Below are positions 12,001-23,070 of a stretch of 64,000 bases of DNA, in pieces (positions within the stretch are counted from its first letter, which is position 1; every line of letters begins with the position of its first letter). A program made the translations under genes and the position numbers. Source of the stretch: Ligustrum vulgare (taxonomy: Eukaryota; Streptophyta; Magnoliopsida; Lamiales; Oleaceae). The DNA lies in NCBI GenBank assembly GCA_963555705.1, contig OY743180.1:38038129-38102128 (forward strand). The letters run 5' to 3'. The notes under the pieces were generated by a model, which worked only from the letters and a program-made list of their open reading frames with translations, made no database searches and was not told where the DNA came from.

Positions 12001-12936
12001 TAAAATAAAAGTGTTAACAGCTTCGGCCCAAAAAATGAAAATTAAAATACCTTTCATTTAACATAGTCCGAGCCATTTCTTGCAATGTGTGATTCTTTCT
12101 TTCTACTACACCATTTTGTTAAGGAGTTTTAGGAGCCGAAAAATTATGTTCATATTCATTTATTTTACAAAACTCATCAAAAGCAATGTTATTGTATTCT
12201 CCACCATTTTAATTCTTATAGTTGTAATAGAATATTCTTTTTCATTTTGAAGCTTCTTGCAAAAATGTTTGAATACATTTAAAACATCAATTTTCAAATT
12301 CAAAAACGAAACCCAAGTAAATTTTGAGAAGTCATCAACAATAACAAAAGCATAGTGCTTACTACTTAAACTTGCAGTTTTAGAAGGTTCAAAGAGATCC
12401 ATCTTTACTTCAGCTTCCTATGAACAATTCCTCCTTTGTCAAAAACACATTTTTGTTCACCAAGCATTAACTCAACGTTTTTCTTATCTTGAGTAAATTT
12501 GTAAACAATTTTACTCGAGTCCATTATTTTTTTCCTTTTAATGAGGAGTTCTTTTTAATCAAAGTATTGTGATCATCATTTCCTTTTTCAACATCTTTTA
12601 ATTTTTTTAAAATCCTTTTTGTTTCATTTTTCAATAAAATATGTTGCTTTCTAAGAGTAGAATGTTTTAGAGCAAAATTTTCAAAAGCTTTAATGATTTC
12701 TTCATAGGAATTAAATAATTCATCATAAGAGGGAATGTCATTTGAGTTTACCTCATCCTCAATGGACATGAAGCACATGTTTACAACTTCTTCTTGACTC
12801 TCACTTTCTTCTTCCTTGTCATCACTTCATCCTAAGTGGCTTGTAGATCTTTCTTTTTGAAGAACTTCTTCTTGTTGGGATATTTGGTTCTTTTGTGACC
12901 GAGTTTATCACAATCATAGCAAACAATATTCTTTTT
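12001..12936 (-). pseudogene. Ty1/copia polyprotein remnant: gag zinc knuckle to integrase
   Basis: Read right to left, this is a copia polyprotein. A zinc knuckle (Cys-Tyr-Asp-Cys...Gly-His) lies at about 12925-12870, with the final Cys changed to Tyr. An acidic/lysine-rich gag segment follows at 12778-12524. The integrase core comes next, with VIVDDFSKFTWV at about 12330 and a QNGVVERKN-type block near 12110-12085, ending in FWAEAVNT at about 12025-12005. Several stops and frameshifts interrupt it. Protease and part of the integrase are missing or unrecognisable. The N-terminal gag half is at 33784-34235, beyond the hAT insertion. Confidence 0.8.
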
Positions 12937-13368
12937 CTTTTCATTAGGGGTGAACGTGGTCCGGTTTGGGCAGCTTTTGACATATTTTCAAAATAAACTA
13001 TTTCAAGCGGTTTGACATTTTCTCAAATCAAACAAAATCAAATCATTTCATTTTACAAACCAAATCAAATCAAACCGTTTTTGCGGTTTGGTTCAGTTTT
13101 AATTCATAGTTTTTATCTATCGACATAATATAATATATTTTAGATGTTAAATTAATTCGTATATTTTAATATAGAGATAAAATAAGTTAATATATAAGCT
13201 AACATGAGAATTAATAATGTTAGATGTTAAATTCATTTGTATTTGTTTCCAATTCAAAATAAAAACATGACGTTGAAAAAATTAATTGTAATTGCATTGT
13301 ATTTGTTCCCTAACTTCTTTCCGAACAAACATGACAGGTCATAGTCATCAAAATCTATCTATCTACTA

Positions 13369-13369
<1 letters not shown>

Positions 13370-13419
<50 letters not shown>

Positions 13420-13424
13420 AAGTG
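13370..13424 (+). repeat. (ATT)n microsatellite
   Basis: About 17 uninterrupted TTA/ATT units. Confidence 0.9.
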
Positions 13425-14767
13425 AGGATTAGGGAGAAACTTTTGATTGCCCATTTCACCCTTATATATTTGGTTATATGCCCAATATACCCTTACCCCT
13501 CAATTAATAACATTAAATATTAATTTATTATTTATAATATTATAATATAATTTCATAATATTTATTTAGTAATTAGTTAATTTATTATCTAACAATTTAT
13601 TATTATATTACAATCTAACAATTTATAATTTTGTAATATAATTTCATATTATTACATTTTTTTTTCATCTATTTAGTATTAAGAAAAGAAAAAAATTACT
13701 TCATCATTTAAAAAATATTATTACTACTATAATATCTTAATATAATAATTAAAAATATATTACCCATTTGGGTTCAGTGAAAAGTTTGTGATTTCTTATT
13801 TTACACTTGTATATTTCTATATACCCAATATAATCTTACCTTCTTATTTAATAAATTAAAAAGTAATTTATTATCTAACAATTATAATGTTATAATATAA
13901 CTTCATATTAGTATACTTTCTCATTTATTTGCTATAAATTCATTTATTATCTAACAATTTACAATTTTATAATATCATCATAATATTTTTATACTTTTTT
14001 TCCATTTATTTACCATAAGAATAAAAAAGAACAAAAAATACTTCGTTATTTAATAAATATTATTTTGGAAATATGACTATAATATATAAATATAATACTT
14101 AAAAATATTACATACACAATTTTAAAAAAACGAATTGTCTACTCAAATTCCACAATTTATACAATATACGTTATGAATGTAATAACCACATAGACTTCAA
14201 TCTATAATGTTACAATATCATTAATTCATGATTTTTATTTTCATAGGCTACATGGTCAGAAAAATATTTTAATATTTTTAATTCACATTTACCACTTTTA
14301 TTTTTTTATTATTTTAAGTGCTCTTCTCAATAATTTTTTAAGCTTTGTACTAATTTATTACTAGAGTTTTTGCTTTAGATTTTTAAGAAAATCATGTTAT
14401 AATTTTACTTCGTCATTTAATAAATATTTTCATGATTGTAAAATATTAATTTAAAAATCAAAATATTACATTTAGAATTTCTAAAATTAGACTGTTCTAT
14501 TCAAATTCCATAGTTTAGAATGTGTATATTTTGAATGTAATGACTACATGGTCTTCAATCCAAAATGTTACAATTTCATTAATTCGTGACTTATTTTCAT
14601 AGGTCACTTGAAAAAAAAAATTATAAATTTTAATTCACATTTACATACAACACAATTACATTACATTAATGTAGATTAATTTCTGAATTAATGTGTTATT
14701 ACATTTTACATGTACTATTTTATTAATTTTTATATTCAATAATTACACGACAATTAGAATGATTGTC
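13425..14767. repeat. Very AT-rich stretch with internal diverged repeats, no gene
   Basis: Two or three diverged copies of one module follow each other (13430-13660, 13755-13990, then weaker to 14640). Each has a CCCA(A)TATA(C)CCTTACC-like word followed by ATTTATTATCTAACAATT and TTCATA blocks. The start TCTATCTACTATATTATTA resembles some plant Helitron 5' ends, but I see no convincing 3' hairpin plus CTRR end, so no class is assigned. Confidence 0.4.
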
Positions 14768-14770
14768 TTA

Positions 14771-15272
14771 GAGCATCTTCAATGCACTCCGTGGATTGGG
14801 GTTGACGTGGTAATAAAATAGACGGATTTAGAGAGAATATGGATAAATAGATGGAGAAGTTTAAAATTTACTCTCCAATGATTCCTTCTACATTTAAATA
14901 ATATTGATTATGTAGCATTTTTTATTTAAATTTAAAATTAATTACTATGCATAAATTGAGCCTTATTTGCAGGATTTCTCACTGTATAAAGATTTCAAAC
15001 AAAAATAACTTGTATCATAAAACCTAATTGGGCAACGTCCTTATTTATAATAATTAAATAATTAAAAAATAAAGGTTAATGCTGAGTCAACATGTCTCAC
15101 GGAGCGTCTAGATGTAGACGCTTCACCCCTTCAATGTCTATTTTTTTAGCGTCACGTCAGCCTAACATCCTAATCTACGTTGTGCATTGGAGAGAGATTT
15201 TTATCATATTCCGTATATTTCGTGACGTGTCATGTGTATGTTCCCAATTCATGGAATGCATTGGAGATCCTC
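14771..15272. mobile_element. Tourist/PIF-type MITE
   Basis: The element is flanked by TTA at 14768-14770 and 15273-15275, the target duplication typical of PIF/Harbinger elements. The terminal inverted repeats are GAGCATCTTCAATGCACTCC on the left and the complement of GGAATGCATTGGAGATCCTC on the right. This GAGCATC(T/C)CCAATG type of end is common in plant MITEs. It is 502 bp with no coding capacity. A small internal palindrome (GCGTCTAGATGTAGACGC) lies at 15105-15122. Confidence 0.85.
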
Positions 15273-15445
15273 TTAAACTCTTACCAATACCATCATTATT
15301 CATTAATCTGTCTATCTATATTTAATAACAAAATACATGCCAAAAATAACACGCACATAATTTCCTACCCAAAATCACTTTCTAAACTGGAAATCTATGA
15401 AAAAAATTAATGTAATCAATTTTATTTTATTTTTTAATTTTTGTA

Positions 15446-16181
15446 AAATTTATTATTCTTTTGATAATAATTGTATTATATTGAAGTCAAAAAATATGTG
15501 ATATGGGTGTTAAATCGGAAATCTCAACGAGAAATTTAATACAAGCTAACCAATGAAAACAAATTGTAAACATATTGTCCGTAAAATCGTCTCAAATATC
15601 AAATGTAAAAGTTTATATATATATATTCAACTTTTTTTCAATATCCCATTAATTTTAAATTATATCATTTAAGTTCTATAATACTATCTATCTATAAACT
15701 ATTTTTTGTATTAATTACTATTCTTTTGATAATTATTATATTATTTTGAAGTTGAAAAAATATGTAATATGGGTGCCAAATCAAAGATCTCAATGAGAAT
15801 TTTTTAATACAAGATAACAAATGAGAGCAAGCTAAAGATAAATTGTCCGTAAAATTGTCTCAAAAATCAAACGTAAAAGTTTTTACGTTTCATCAATGTC
15901 TCATTCATTTTAAATTATATCATATATGTTCTATAATACTATATATAAACTATTTTTTGTAATAATTATTATTCTTTCTATAATTATTGTATTATTTTAG
16001 AGTGGAGAAATATGTAATATAGGTGTCAAAGTAAAGATCTCAACGAGAAGTTTAATACAAGATAACAAGTGAGAACAAACTACAAACACTTTGTCCGTAA
16101 AAACGTCTCAAAGATCAAATGTAAAAATTTATTTTCTATTTTTTAATTTTTCTTGATATCTCATTCATTTTAAATTATATC
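15446..16181 (+). repeat. Three tandem copies of a ~250-265-bp repeat, cut off by the Tat LTR
   Basis: Copies start at about 15446, 15711 and 15960. Each contains TTATTCTTT..ATAAT, AATATGT(G/A)ATATGGGTG, GATCTCAA(C/T)GAGAA, TTGTCCGTAAAA and TAAATTATAT blocks in the same order. They have diverged by substitutions and small indels. The third copy ends abruptly at the Tat-element LTR, so the array was probably longer before that insertion. No coding potential. Confidence 0.8.
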
Positions 16182-16291
16182 TGTTGACCACAAAATCCGG
16201 CTGGACCTTGGACCAACACGTCTCAGCTCCTCCCTCTTGAACACGTGGATCTCCTGCGCACTATGACAAACGATCAGTTTGCAAAGGGGGC

Positions 16292-17695
16292 TGATAAGTG
16301 TGATATTTACGTTTATTTTATGCACTTATACCTTTGAATATGCCATAATGTGATTTTATCTAAGTATTATTAATGCATTTTATATTTTATATTGTATAGG
16401 ATCATAAAAGAAGAGAAAATAAGAAAAAAGGACCAAAATGCACTCCAAACTGAAGTTTGGGACCTTGGGTACAAGATGTTTACGGCCGTAAAAGTGTTGT
16501 TGAAGCAAGAAGAAAATCAGCAGAAACACCTTTACGGCCGTAAGACATATCCTTACGGCCGTAACCTTCTAAAAGAAAAAAATTGCAGAAACATAGTTAC
16601 GGCCATAAATCAGAAGTCACGACCGTAACTTCAATTTTTGAGAAATATGCAGAAACCCCTTTACGGCCGTAAAGGAAATTTTACGGCCGTAACTGTCCAG
16701 TCAAGAATTTTCATAATTTTGGGATTTCTTGAGCCCTAAGCTAGGGCACGAAATTGAGGCTATAAAAAGGAGTTCTCATGACAGAAAAGGGAGATTATTA
16801 TTTTTTTGAAAGAGGCGTGGCCTGCTTGAAGATTGGAATAAATTAAGCAACTCGAGAAGGTGAATCAAGAAAGTAAATTCTAGAATTCTTCATGACTATG
16901 CTCGGCTAAGCTTCCATACCTAGTTCGAAGGGGAAGTTGTATTTCATATCAATTTGTTATTACTTTTCCAAACTAGTAGCGTAGTTCTAATTTCTTTATT
17001 TTGATTTGTTGGATTCTTTTATGCGATTTGAACTCAATCGATGCAATTCTTTAATTGATTAAGGCCTTGTCATTTAATTTGTTGTATTGATATTTGCTAA
17101 TTTGAACGATTGGATCCGTAATCGTCTTGTTGTTCAAACCCTAGTAGCAAGTGGAAATTTAATAATTTTCATAGAGAATTCCAACTTAGGTTAATTGTCA
17201 CGAGCTTGTGTGATTGATAATCAAATCCATCCTAATTCTTCTCAACCAATATATAGTTGTTGTCTTAAATCTAAAGAGCTTGTTTTAGGTTATTCAATGG
17301 CTAATGTTTGATTAGAGAGCTTATTCTAATTAAATGCAATTAAGGGAGAATATGAATAGTTAGAGTTTATTAACTATTTACAGGTGATAAATCAAAAAGG
17401 AAAATTGAACACGCGTTACTTGGAAAGTAATAACATTGAGATAGAATACAACTGAACCCGAGAACTAGGCTTTGCAAATAATTGACTTTTATTTTATCTA
17501 ATTTACGTTTTTTTTTATTTTCACGTCATTTACAAACAACTCAAAACAAAACCCCCCTTTACGATTCTAATTGACAAAGCACTATTTTAGTTCCGTTCCT
17601 CGTGGGATCGACCCTTACTCTCACTACTAGATTATTAATTAATATTTAGCAAGTAAGGAATTATTTATTATTTTGGTGCATTGCGACATGCATCA
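16292..17695 (+). mobile_element. Solo LTR nested in the Tat 3' LTR
   Basis: It begins TGATAAGTGTGATATTTACG and ends GCATTGCGACATGCATCA. It is flanked by GGGGC (16287-16291) and GGGGT (17696-17700), a 5-bp duplication with one change. The uninterrupted sister LTR reads straight across this site (TTTGCAATGGGCCGAGGTGG), which proves an insertion. Near the 3' end it has CCTCGTGGGATCGACCCTTACTC-like sequence, common in Athila/Tat-type LTRs. It carries a cluster of TTACGGCCGTAA palindromes (16480-16693). Confidence 0.85.
16480..16693. repeat. Cluster of seven TTACGGCCGTAA palindromes
   Basis: Perfect or near-perfect copies of the 12-bp palindrome TTACGGCCGTAA lie at about 16480, 16532, 16553, 16597 (GGCCAT variant), 16618 (CGACCG variant), 16661 and 16681. 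Three are preceded by (T/C)GCAGAAAC, so part of the array grew by duplication. GC-rich palindromes at this density are out of place in such AT-rich DNA. They could be binding sites for a dimeric protein or simply a duplicated motif. Confidence 0.8.
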
Positions 17696-18599
17696 GGGGT
17701 CGAGGTGGCTCCCGTTTGCACTCCGATGCCAAAGTCAGCGGCCATGTCAAGCAAGTATAATTTGAGTGCGGGAAATATAAATGCGTAAAAGAGAAAAAAG
17801 GGAGTGAGAGTAAGTATTTGGGCGACGTCACATCTTGATAAAAGCAGTGTCACATCTCTGATTTTATGCCTTGTCCCATCCTTACATCCGAGGTACTATT
17901 GTAAACACCTCGGCTAAGCGTAAAGCGCCTCTGCTAGACACACACCAGTTCGGCCGGAGGGGTTCATGTGCCTTTCCACCTCGGTCATTAGCCTAGGGCG
18001 ATATCTAAAATTTTGATCGTGGGCTGAAGTCCAATGGACCCTTGTTGGGCCCTCACTGGCGGCCCAATGTGCCATATTTTGGGTGCGATCTCAACACTAG
18101 TTCCTCAAGTCCGATGTGGTCATTCATGGGCGGATCGAATTTGTCTTGATTTCCCAGCAATAACCTTATCCCAGTTTCATCGCTTGCTACATCCAACATT
18201 TTGCACTTGCTTCGCCATCCGCTAGCTGGGAGTCGTTATGTAGCACAGCAATTTTTTGGGGTCAGGACTGGCATTTCTTATGTGAAGTTTGGATTCATGG
18301 TATAGCCGACCTCCTACTTCGGCTTTTCTCTCCTGAATGAAGGTTGGGGACGCACTGGCGCGTATCTTAGGCGGCGTATTTAATGAAAAGGGGGGCTATT
18401 GACGTTGGTTCCAAAGAAATATGTAAAAGGTGATGGGAGTGGCATTTTGCAGCGCGTGGTACTCACTGTGGTAGCTGAACGGTTTTGTCTCTCCCTTTGA
18501 CGGCTGACGTTTTGATTAGCCCATTTCCCAAGAAGCATGGGTTAACCACATTAATCATACGGCTCACAAAAACCAAGGAATCCAGATCACTGGGGTCCC

Positions 18600-18606
18600 T
18601 ATAAAT
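18600..18606 (+). promoter_or_regulatory. TATA box of the antisense gene
   Basis: TATAAAT follows a GC-rich stretch (GGGGTCCC) and precedes a CT-rich leader typical of plant 5' UTRs. The candidate start codon is about 340 bp downstream at 18948. Orientation fits transcription opposite to gag-pol. Confidence 0.5.
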
Positions 18607-18947
18607 TCTCATTCATTTCATTATTTTCCCTTTACCATTTTCTTAGAATCTTTCTAGCAACACTCTCGCGAAAGTTTTTACCGTTTTTCTCTTTCTTGCG
18701 AGTTTCGAGTCTTCTCTTCTAGGGTTTTCTACCCAGTACCCGCCCTTAACGTTCCATAGCTTTTATTGGCGAGTTCTTCATTCCAAGTGCACAATTTCAA
18801 GCGTTCATTCTTTGAAAGTAAATCTCTTGGTCTCTGTATATGCGAGACTTTTCTATTTTTAGTTTCTCATTGTGGGTTTGAAAATTTTATTTTTGCACTT
18901 TGTTTTTCTTTTGATGAGTCTGACCCATCTTTAAAACAAAAGAAAAA

Positions 18948-21411
18948 ATGGAAAGAGTTGGGGGAACGGGTTCTCAGGAAATGTTAGCAATGGCGGTTCC
19001 CGTCAGAGGTTTCTGCCCCATCTCTTTATCGGTTTTTAGTTCCCGCTTCTTTAGGGAGCAGATTAAGAGGAGAAATAGGAAAACCAGTGGCATAATTTAT
19101 TTGAGTGATTCTGATAGCGAAGAAGAAAAACATCAGAACTACATGGCTCATCTGTCATCCGAGGAGGAGGCATCTTTAAGAGAGCTTCGGAGCAAACGAC
19201 ACAGGGATTTGGGGAGAGAAGAGGCGGTAGGCTCTTCTTCAGGTCACCAGGACCTCGGCTTAATCGTTAGGGCCCCGTTTAGGGCACATAGGGAAGAGTT
19301 GGGTCTGACTGCAGAGGAGATTGCCCAAGTGGAGGATTGGGTTGACCAAGTTAACAAAGTTTCGGGCTACCACGTTGATCTTGATCCAAACCCAGAGTCA
19401 TGGGAGAGCAGTGAGATTGCTACTGAAATTCGAAGGGTTGATTTGGCCGGGGCTTCGGCAAAATTCAGGCTGCCAGAAGGGGTCCAATTGGTGCACCCCA
19501 CACCCTCCTTCCGACCTTGCAGCCCTCCTCCAAGCCAAGCGGCCCTATGCTACGATGCCTTTTCTTGCGGGATGAGTCTCCCCCTGTACCCCTTCTTCAG
19601 GGCATTGCTTAGGAGCTATAACCTGTGCCCCTACCAGCTGACCCCCAATTTCTGGACACAGGGCGTTGGCACTTGGTTGGTGTGGCAAGAGGTCAACCCT
19701 GATCATCCCATCTCACTGCACATCATTCACTCTCTATACTTGGAAGAAATCAGTTAGAAGGGAGAGAGATGTGAGGTCGGACGTCAAGGATTGGTATTAC
19801 TTGTCTCCCAGGGGCTCTGATCCTCCTGTTATCACCGATCACCCCACCTCAATAAAGAACTGGAGGAACCAGTGGTTTTGGGTTGCTGGGGAGTGGCAGA
19901 GTTCCCTTGTGGACCCTAGTCCAGAAATTACAGTTCCCCGAACTCTTTCCATACCTAGTGAGTCTTATACTTGTTTTAGAGTCTTTAAGTGTCATGCGTC
20001 TTTTGCTCTTTTATTTCCATTCATTTTCCTTGGCTGCTTACTAACATGTCACCGGTTGTTTATGGCAGGGGACACTTTTGCCCGCCTCCTCCCCGACACA
20101 GATCTAGCGGCAGTAAGGCGCTTTTTTGCGTACAAGGGCACTTTCCAGGGGGTCATCCAACAGAACAAGTTATTTGTTAAACACGGTCTTATGCGAACCA
20201 TGAGTAAAATCATTTCCCTATTGCTGTTACATCTTATGCTTTTTCTGCTTGTAACCCCATTTCCTCTTTTTCTTGCTAGGTTCCAAGAAATTTCCCAAGA
20301 TTTCTTTAAAGGGTCTCATGGCTAAGAAGATCCCTCCTACCCTGCGCCACGACAGCGAAATTGAAAGAAGGCAGAAAACGGTCCTGGCCAACCTGCAAGT
20401 TGGGGTGGCAAAGGAAGTGTCCGAGGCGTCTACAACCCAACTTCAGGGCCCTCTTCCAGCCCTACCACAACCGCCCATTCTGCTGCCAGTAGGTCCCTAA
20501 CAGCCCAGCATGGAAAGGGTGGCAGATCCTGCAAGAGGCATTGCCAAAGGGAAGGGGAAAAGGTTGGATAGAGGCGGATCCAAGAGGGACAGGGAGTCTA
20601 AGGATGCCTCGGTGCCACCTTCCTTGCCCGAGGACATATTTGAGCATGCACCTGAGGAGGAGCCCGCCCCCTTGAAGAGGCTCAGAAGAGGTAAGTGTAA
20701 GGAATCTACCTCTGCACCTCCACCACCAATGATTGAAGACTTGGAGGATGAGCCATCCGTGTCCCTCCCTGATCTGGCTTATGAGGTGACGCCTGAGGGG
20801 GCAGAAGAGCTGAAGCTCATTAAAGCCAGTGTTATCCACAGGGATGTTACCTTCAGCCCTACTTTATTTGACTCCCTCGGTTCTCCTCCTGCCAGGGCGG
20901 CCTTAATCACTGAGTAGTTTTGGACAGAGGGTTGGGCTGCTTTCTCCTCCAGTGCTACTCCGTCTCGGAAGCTTCTTGCATCCAAGGCCATGAACGCTAG
21001 AACTCTGGCCCTTATTGATGAGGTAGAGTCCTCCGTGGAGGTAGCGCAACGGGACAAGAAGAACGCTGAGACTGCTCTCCGCCATGCGGACAACTTGCTC
21101 AAGGAGATCAATGACCTCAAGGCTCAACTGTCCATAGCCGTAAATCTTCCTCAGAAGAGAGGGCTAATGCGAAGCGCCTCGAGGACGATAATGATAAACT
21201 GAAGCATGACCTCCGGTCCTCTGAATCAGACTTGGCGGCTCTGTGCAAAAGATTGGATGATTCCAACCGAGCGCAGTCAATCACCTCTGAAGCTTTGTCC
21301 GTAGATAATGCAGCCAACTCTAAGCTAGGGGCCGAGGTAGCAGGAGCCAGCGAAAAATTGGATAGAGAGGTGGAAGCCAGTGTGGGCTTTATAAGAGTTC
21401 CTTGTTTTTAA
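18948..21411 (+). pseudogene. Antisense Tat-element gene: 'putative gypsy-type transposon' domain protein with coiled-coil tail
   Basis: A multi-exon gene lies opposite to gag-pol between integrase and 3' LTR. The start at 18948 has a strong context (AAAAAATGG). After an acidic Ser/Glu-rich N-terminus, residues about 180-250 match the plant domain known as 'Transposase (putative) gypsy type' (PF04195): Gly-Met-Ser-Leu-Pro-Leu-Tyr-Pro-Phe-Phe, then Leu-Leu.....Gln-Leu-x-Pro-Asn. The next part (DWYYLSPRG, then FWVAGEW) is in another frame after a stop at 19755. GT-AG introns are likely at 19958-20068 and 20204-20279. A Lys/Glu/Pro-rich linker and a long coiled coil (20990-21411) follow, with further frame changes. 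Function is unknown. Similar antisense genes are known from other Tat-clade elements. This copy is broken. Confidence 0.75.
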
Positions 21412-21581
21412 CAATTTTCATGCATAGCGTGGACGGATGGTGTTATAACCAAAATAATCTTGGAACTTGCATTTATCCATTATGTTTATCTAATTAGAAA
21501 TTGGTATAATCTTCAACGTAGTTCACCCATGATTTTATGAAATCATATGATAATGCTGCAATCATAGAGGAGGAATTTGGT

Positions 21582-23037
21582 TTATTGAAAATAACGACGA
21601 AGGTGGTCCATGTTCCAAGGATTACATAGAGGTACTCCAGATAGGTCCTCAATCATGTACGTTCCGGGTACCACCTCGGCAAAGACTTTGTAAGGGCCTT
21701 CCCAGTTAGGACCTAAAGTCCCTACTCCTGGTTCCTGTGTTGAAGGAAGGACCTTTTTTAGGACCAAGTCCCCAATATTAAAATGCCGACTCCTCACCCT
21801 TTTGTTGTAATAGCGAGCCATTTTCTCATGGTATCTGGTCATTACCACTTGGGAATCATCCCGTTTTTCCATGAAGAAATCCAAACAGGCCCTTTGTGCT
21901 TCTTCGTTTCTCATTTCGTCGTAATGAATTTGACGAAGCGAAGGGATCCCAATTTCAACAGGACATACCGCATCGGCTCCATATGCCAATGAGAAAGGTG
22001 TTTCACCAGTAGCGGTGTGCGAGGTGGTTCGAAGCGCCCATAGCACTTGTGGGAGTTCATCTACCCATGCGCCCTTTTTGGATTCCAACTTCCTTTTTAG
22101 GGTATTTTTTATGGTCTTGTTCACAGCTTCGACTTGTCCGTTGGCCTGTGGGTGATGTGGAGATGAGAATAATTTCTTAATTCCCAAATCGTCGCACAGC
22201 TCATCGACGCTTCTGTTCTTGAACTGTTTTGCATTATCACTAACCAGTGAGTGTGGTATTCCGAACCGGCATATGACATTCTTCCAAATGAACTTGGTGG
22301 TGTTGGCCTCGGTGATTCTCATCAAAGGTTCCGCTTCGACCCATTTGGTGAAGTAATCAATTGCCCCTATCGCAAAGCAATTGTTACCAGTACCCCCTAG
22401 GCATATGACCGATAATATCAACCCTCCACTTTGCAAAAGGCCAAGGGCTAGTCACCACAATTAGTTTATGATGCGGATGATGTGGTATGGTTGCGTGTCT
22501 TTGGCATTTATCGCACTTGCGCACGAAGTCATGGGAGTCCTTTCGCATAGTAGGCCAAAAATATCCCTGTTTAGGGGCTTTCCGAGCTAGCGATAACACC
22601 CCGGCATGGTTGCCACATATGCCCTCATAGATTTCACTCATTACATACCGTCCTTCCTCTGGCCCCACACATCTCAGTAAAGGGGAGGTGTAACTCCGTT
22701 TATAAAGTAGGTCATCCAAGAGTACGAAATTCGCAGCGTATTTTTGCAATTTTCGAGCTGCCTCTGGCTCGTTTGGCACTGTCTGATGCTTCAAATAGGT
22801 GATCAGGGGATTCATCCAGGATCCCTCTTCTTCTACTGCCAAAATCTCCGGTCCTGGCTCAATAGAAGAAGTCAACATGCGCTCAACTGGGATTAGATTA
22901 TGTAACTCTGAATCACTGCTGCTTGCTAGTTTGGACAAAACATCGGCGTAGGAATTTTCTGTTCTGAAGATGTGATGTAACTCCATTTTTCCAAAGTGCA
23001 CAGCCAAATCTCTTACTTTCTTCAAGTAAGCGACCAT
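21582..23037 (-). pseudogene. Tat element: end of second RNase H, then integrase
   Basis: From 23037 leftwards the frame first finishes the second RNase H (HHIFRTENSYADVLSKLAS near 22975-22920). It then enters the integrase zinc-binding domain: His at EGICGNHAGVLSLARK and Cys-x2-Cys at RKCDKCQ near 22515. A frameshift at about 22390-22430 leads into the catalytic core: AIDYFTKWVEAEPL, then LVSDNAKQF, then a glutamate in HPQANGQVEAVNKTIKN, giving the D,D(35)E pattern. A C-terminal GDLVLKKVLPS...GPNWEGPYKV block and a YMIEDLSG segment end at 21582. A stop also separates this ORF from the RT ORF (about 23068-23071). Confidence 0.88.
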
Positions 23038-23070
23038 AGAAGGTTCTTTGGCAGAAAATTGCCCATTGAA

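Larger units (their letters stand above)
16182..18096 (-). repeat. 3' LTR of the Tat element (with solo LTR inserted)
   Basis: It starts TGTTGACC and ends GATCTCAACA on the plus strand, so on the element strand it reads TGTTGAGATC...GGTCAACA. It matches 27999-28530 except for three things: the 1,404-bp solo LTR at 16292-17695, a deletion at about 17819 (the right copy has about 200 extra bp after AGTAAGTATTT), and scattered substitutions. Because the right LTR is itself broken at 28530, the last ~170 bp here have no partner in the window. Confidence 0.85.

Noticed and set aside
13361..16181. A Helitron covering the AT-rich left part of the hAT interior
   Set aside because: TCTATCTACTATATT is Helitron-like, but I found no 3' hairpin followed by CTRR and no helicase sequence, so no element was called.
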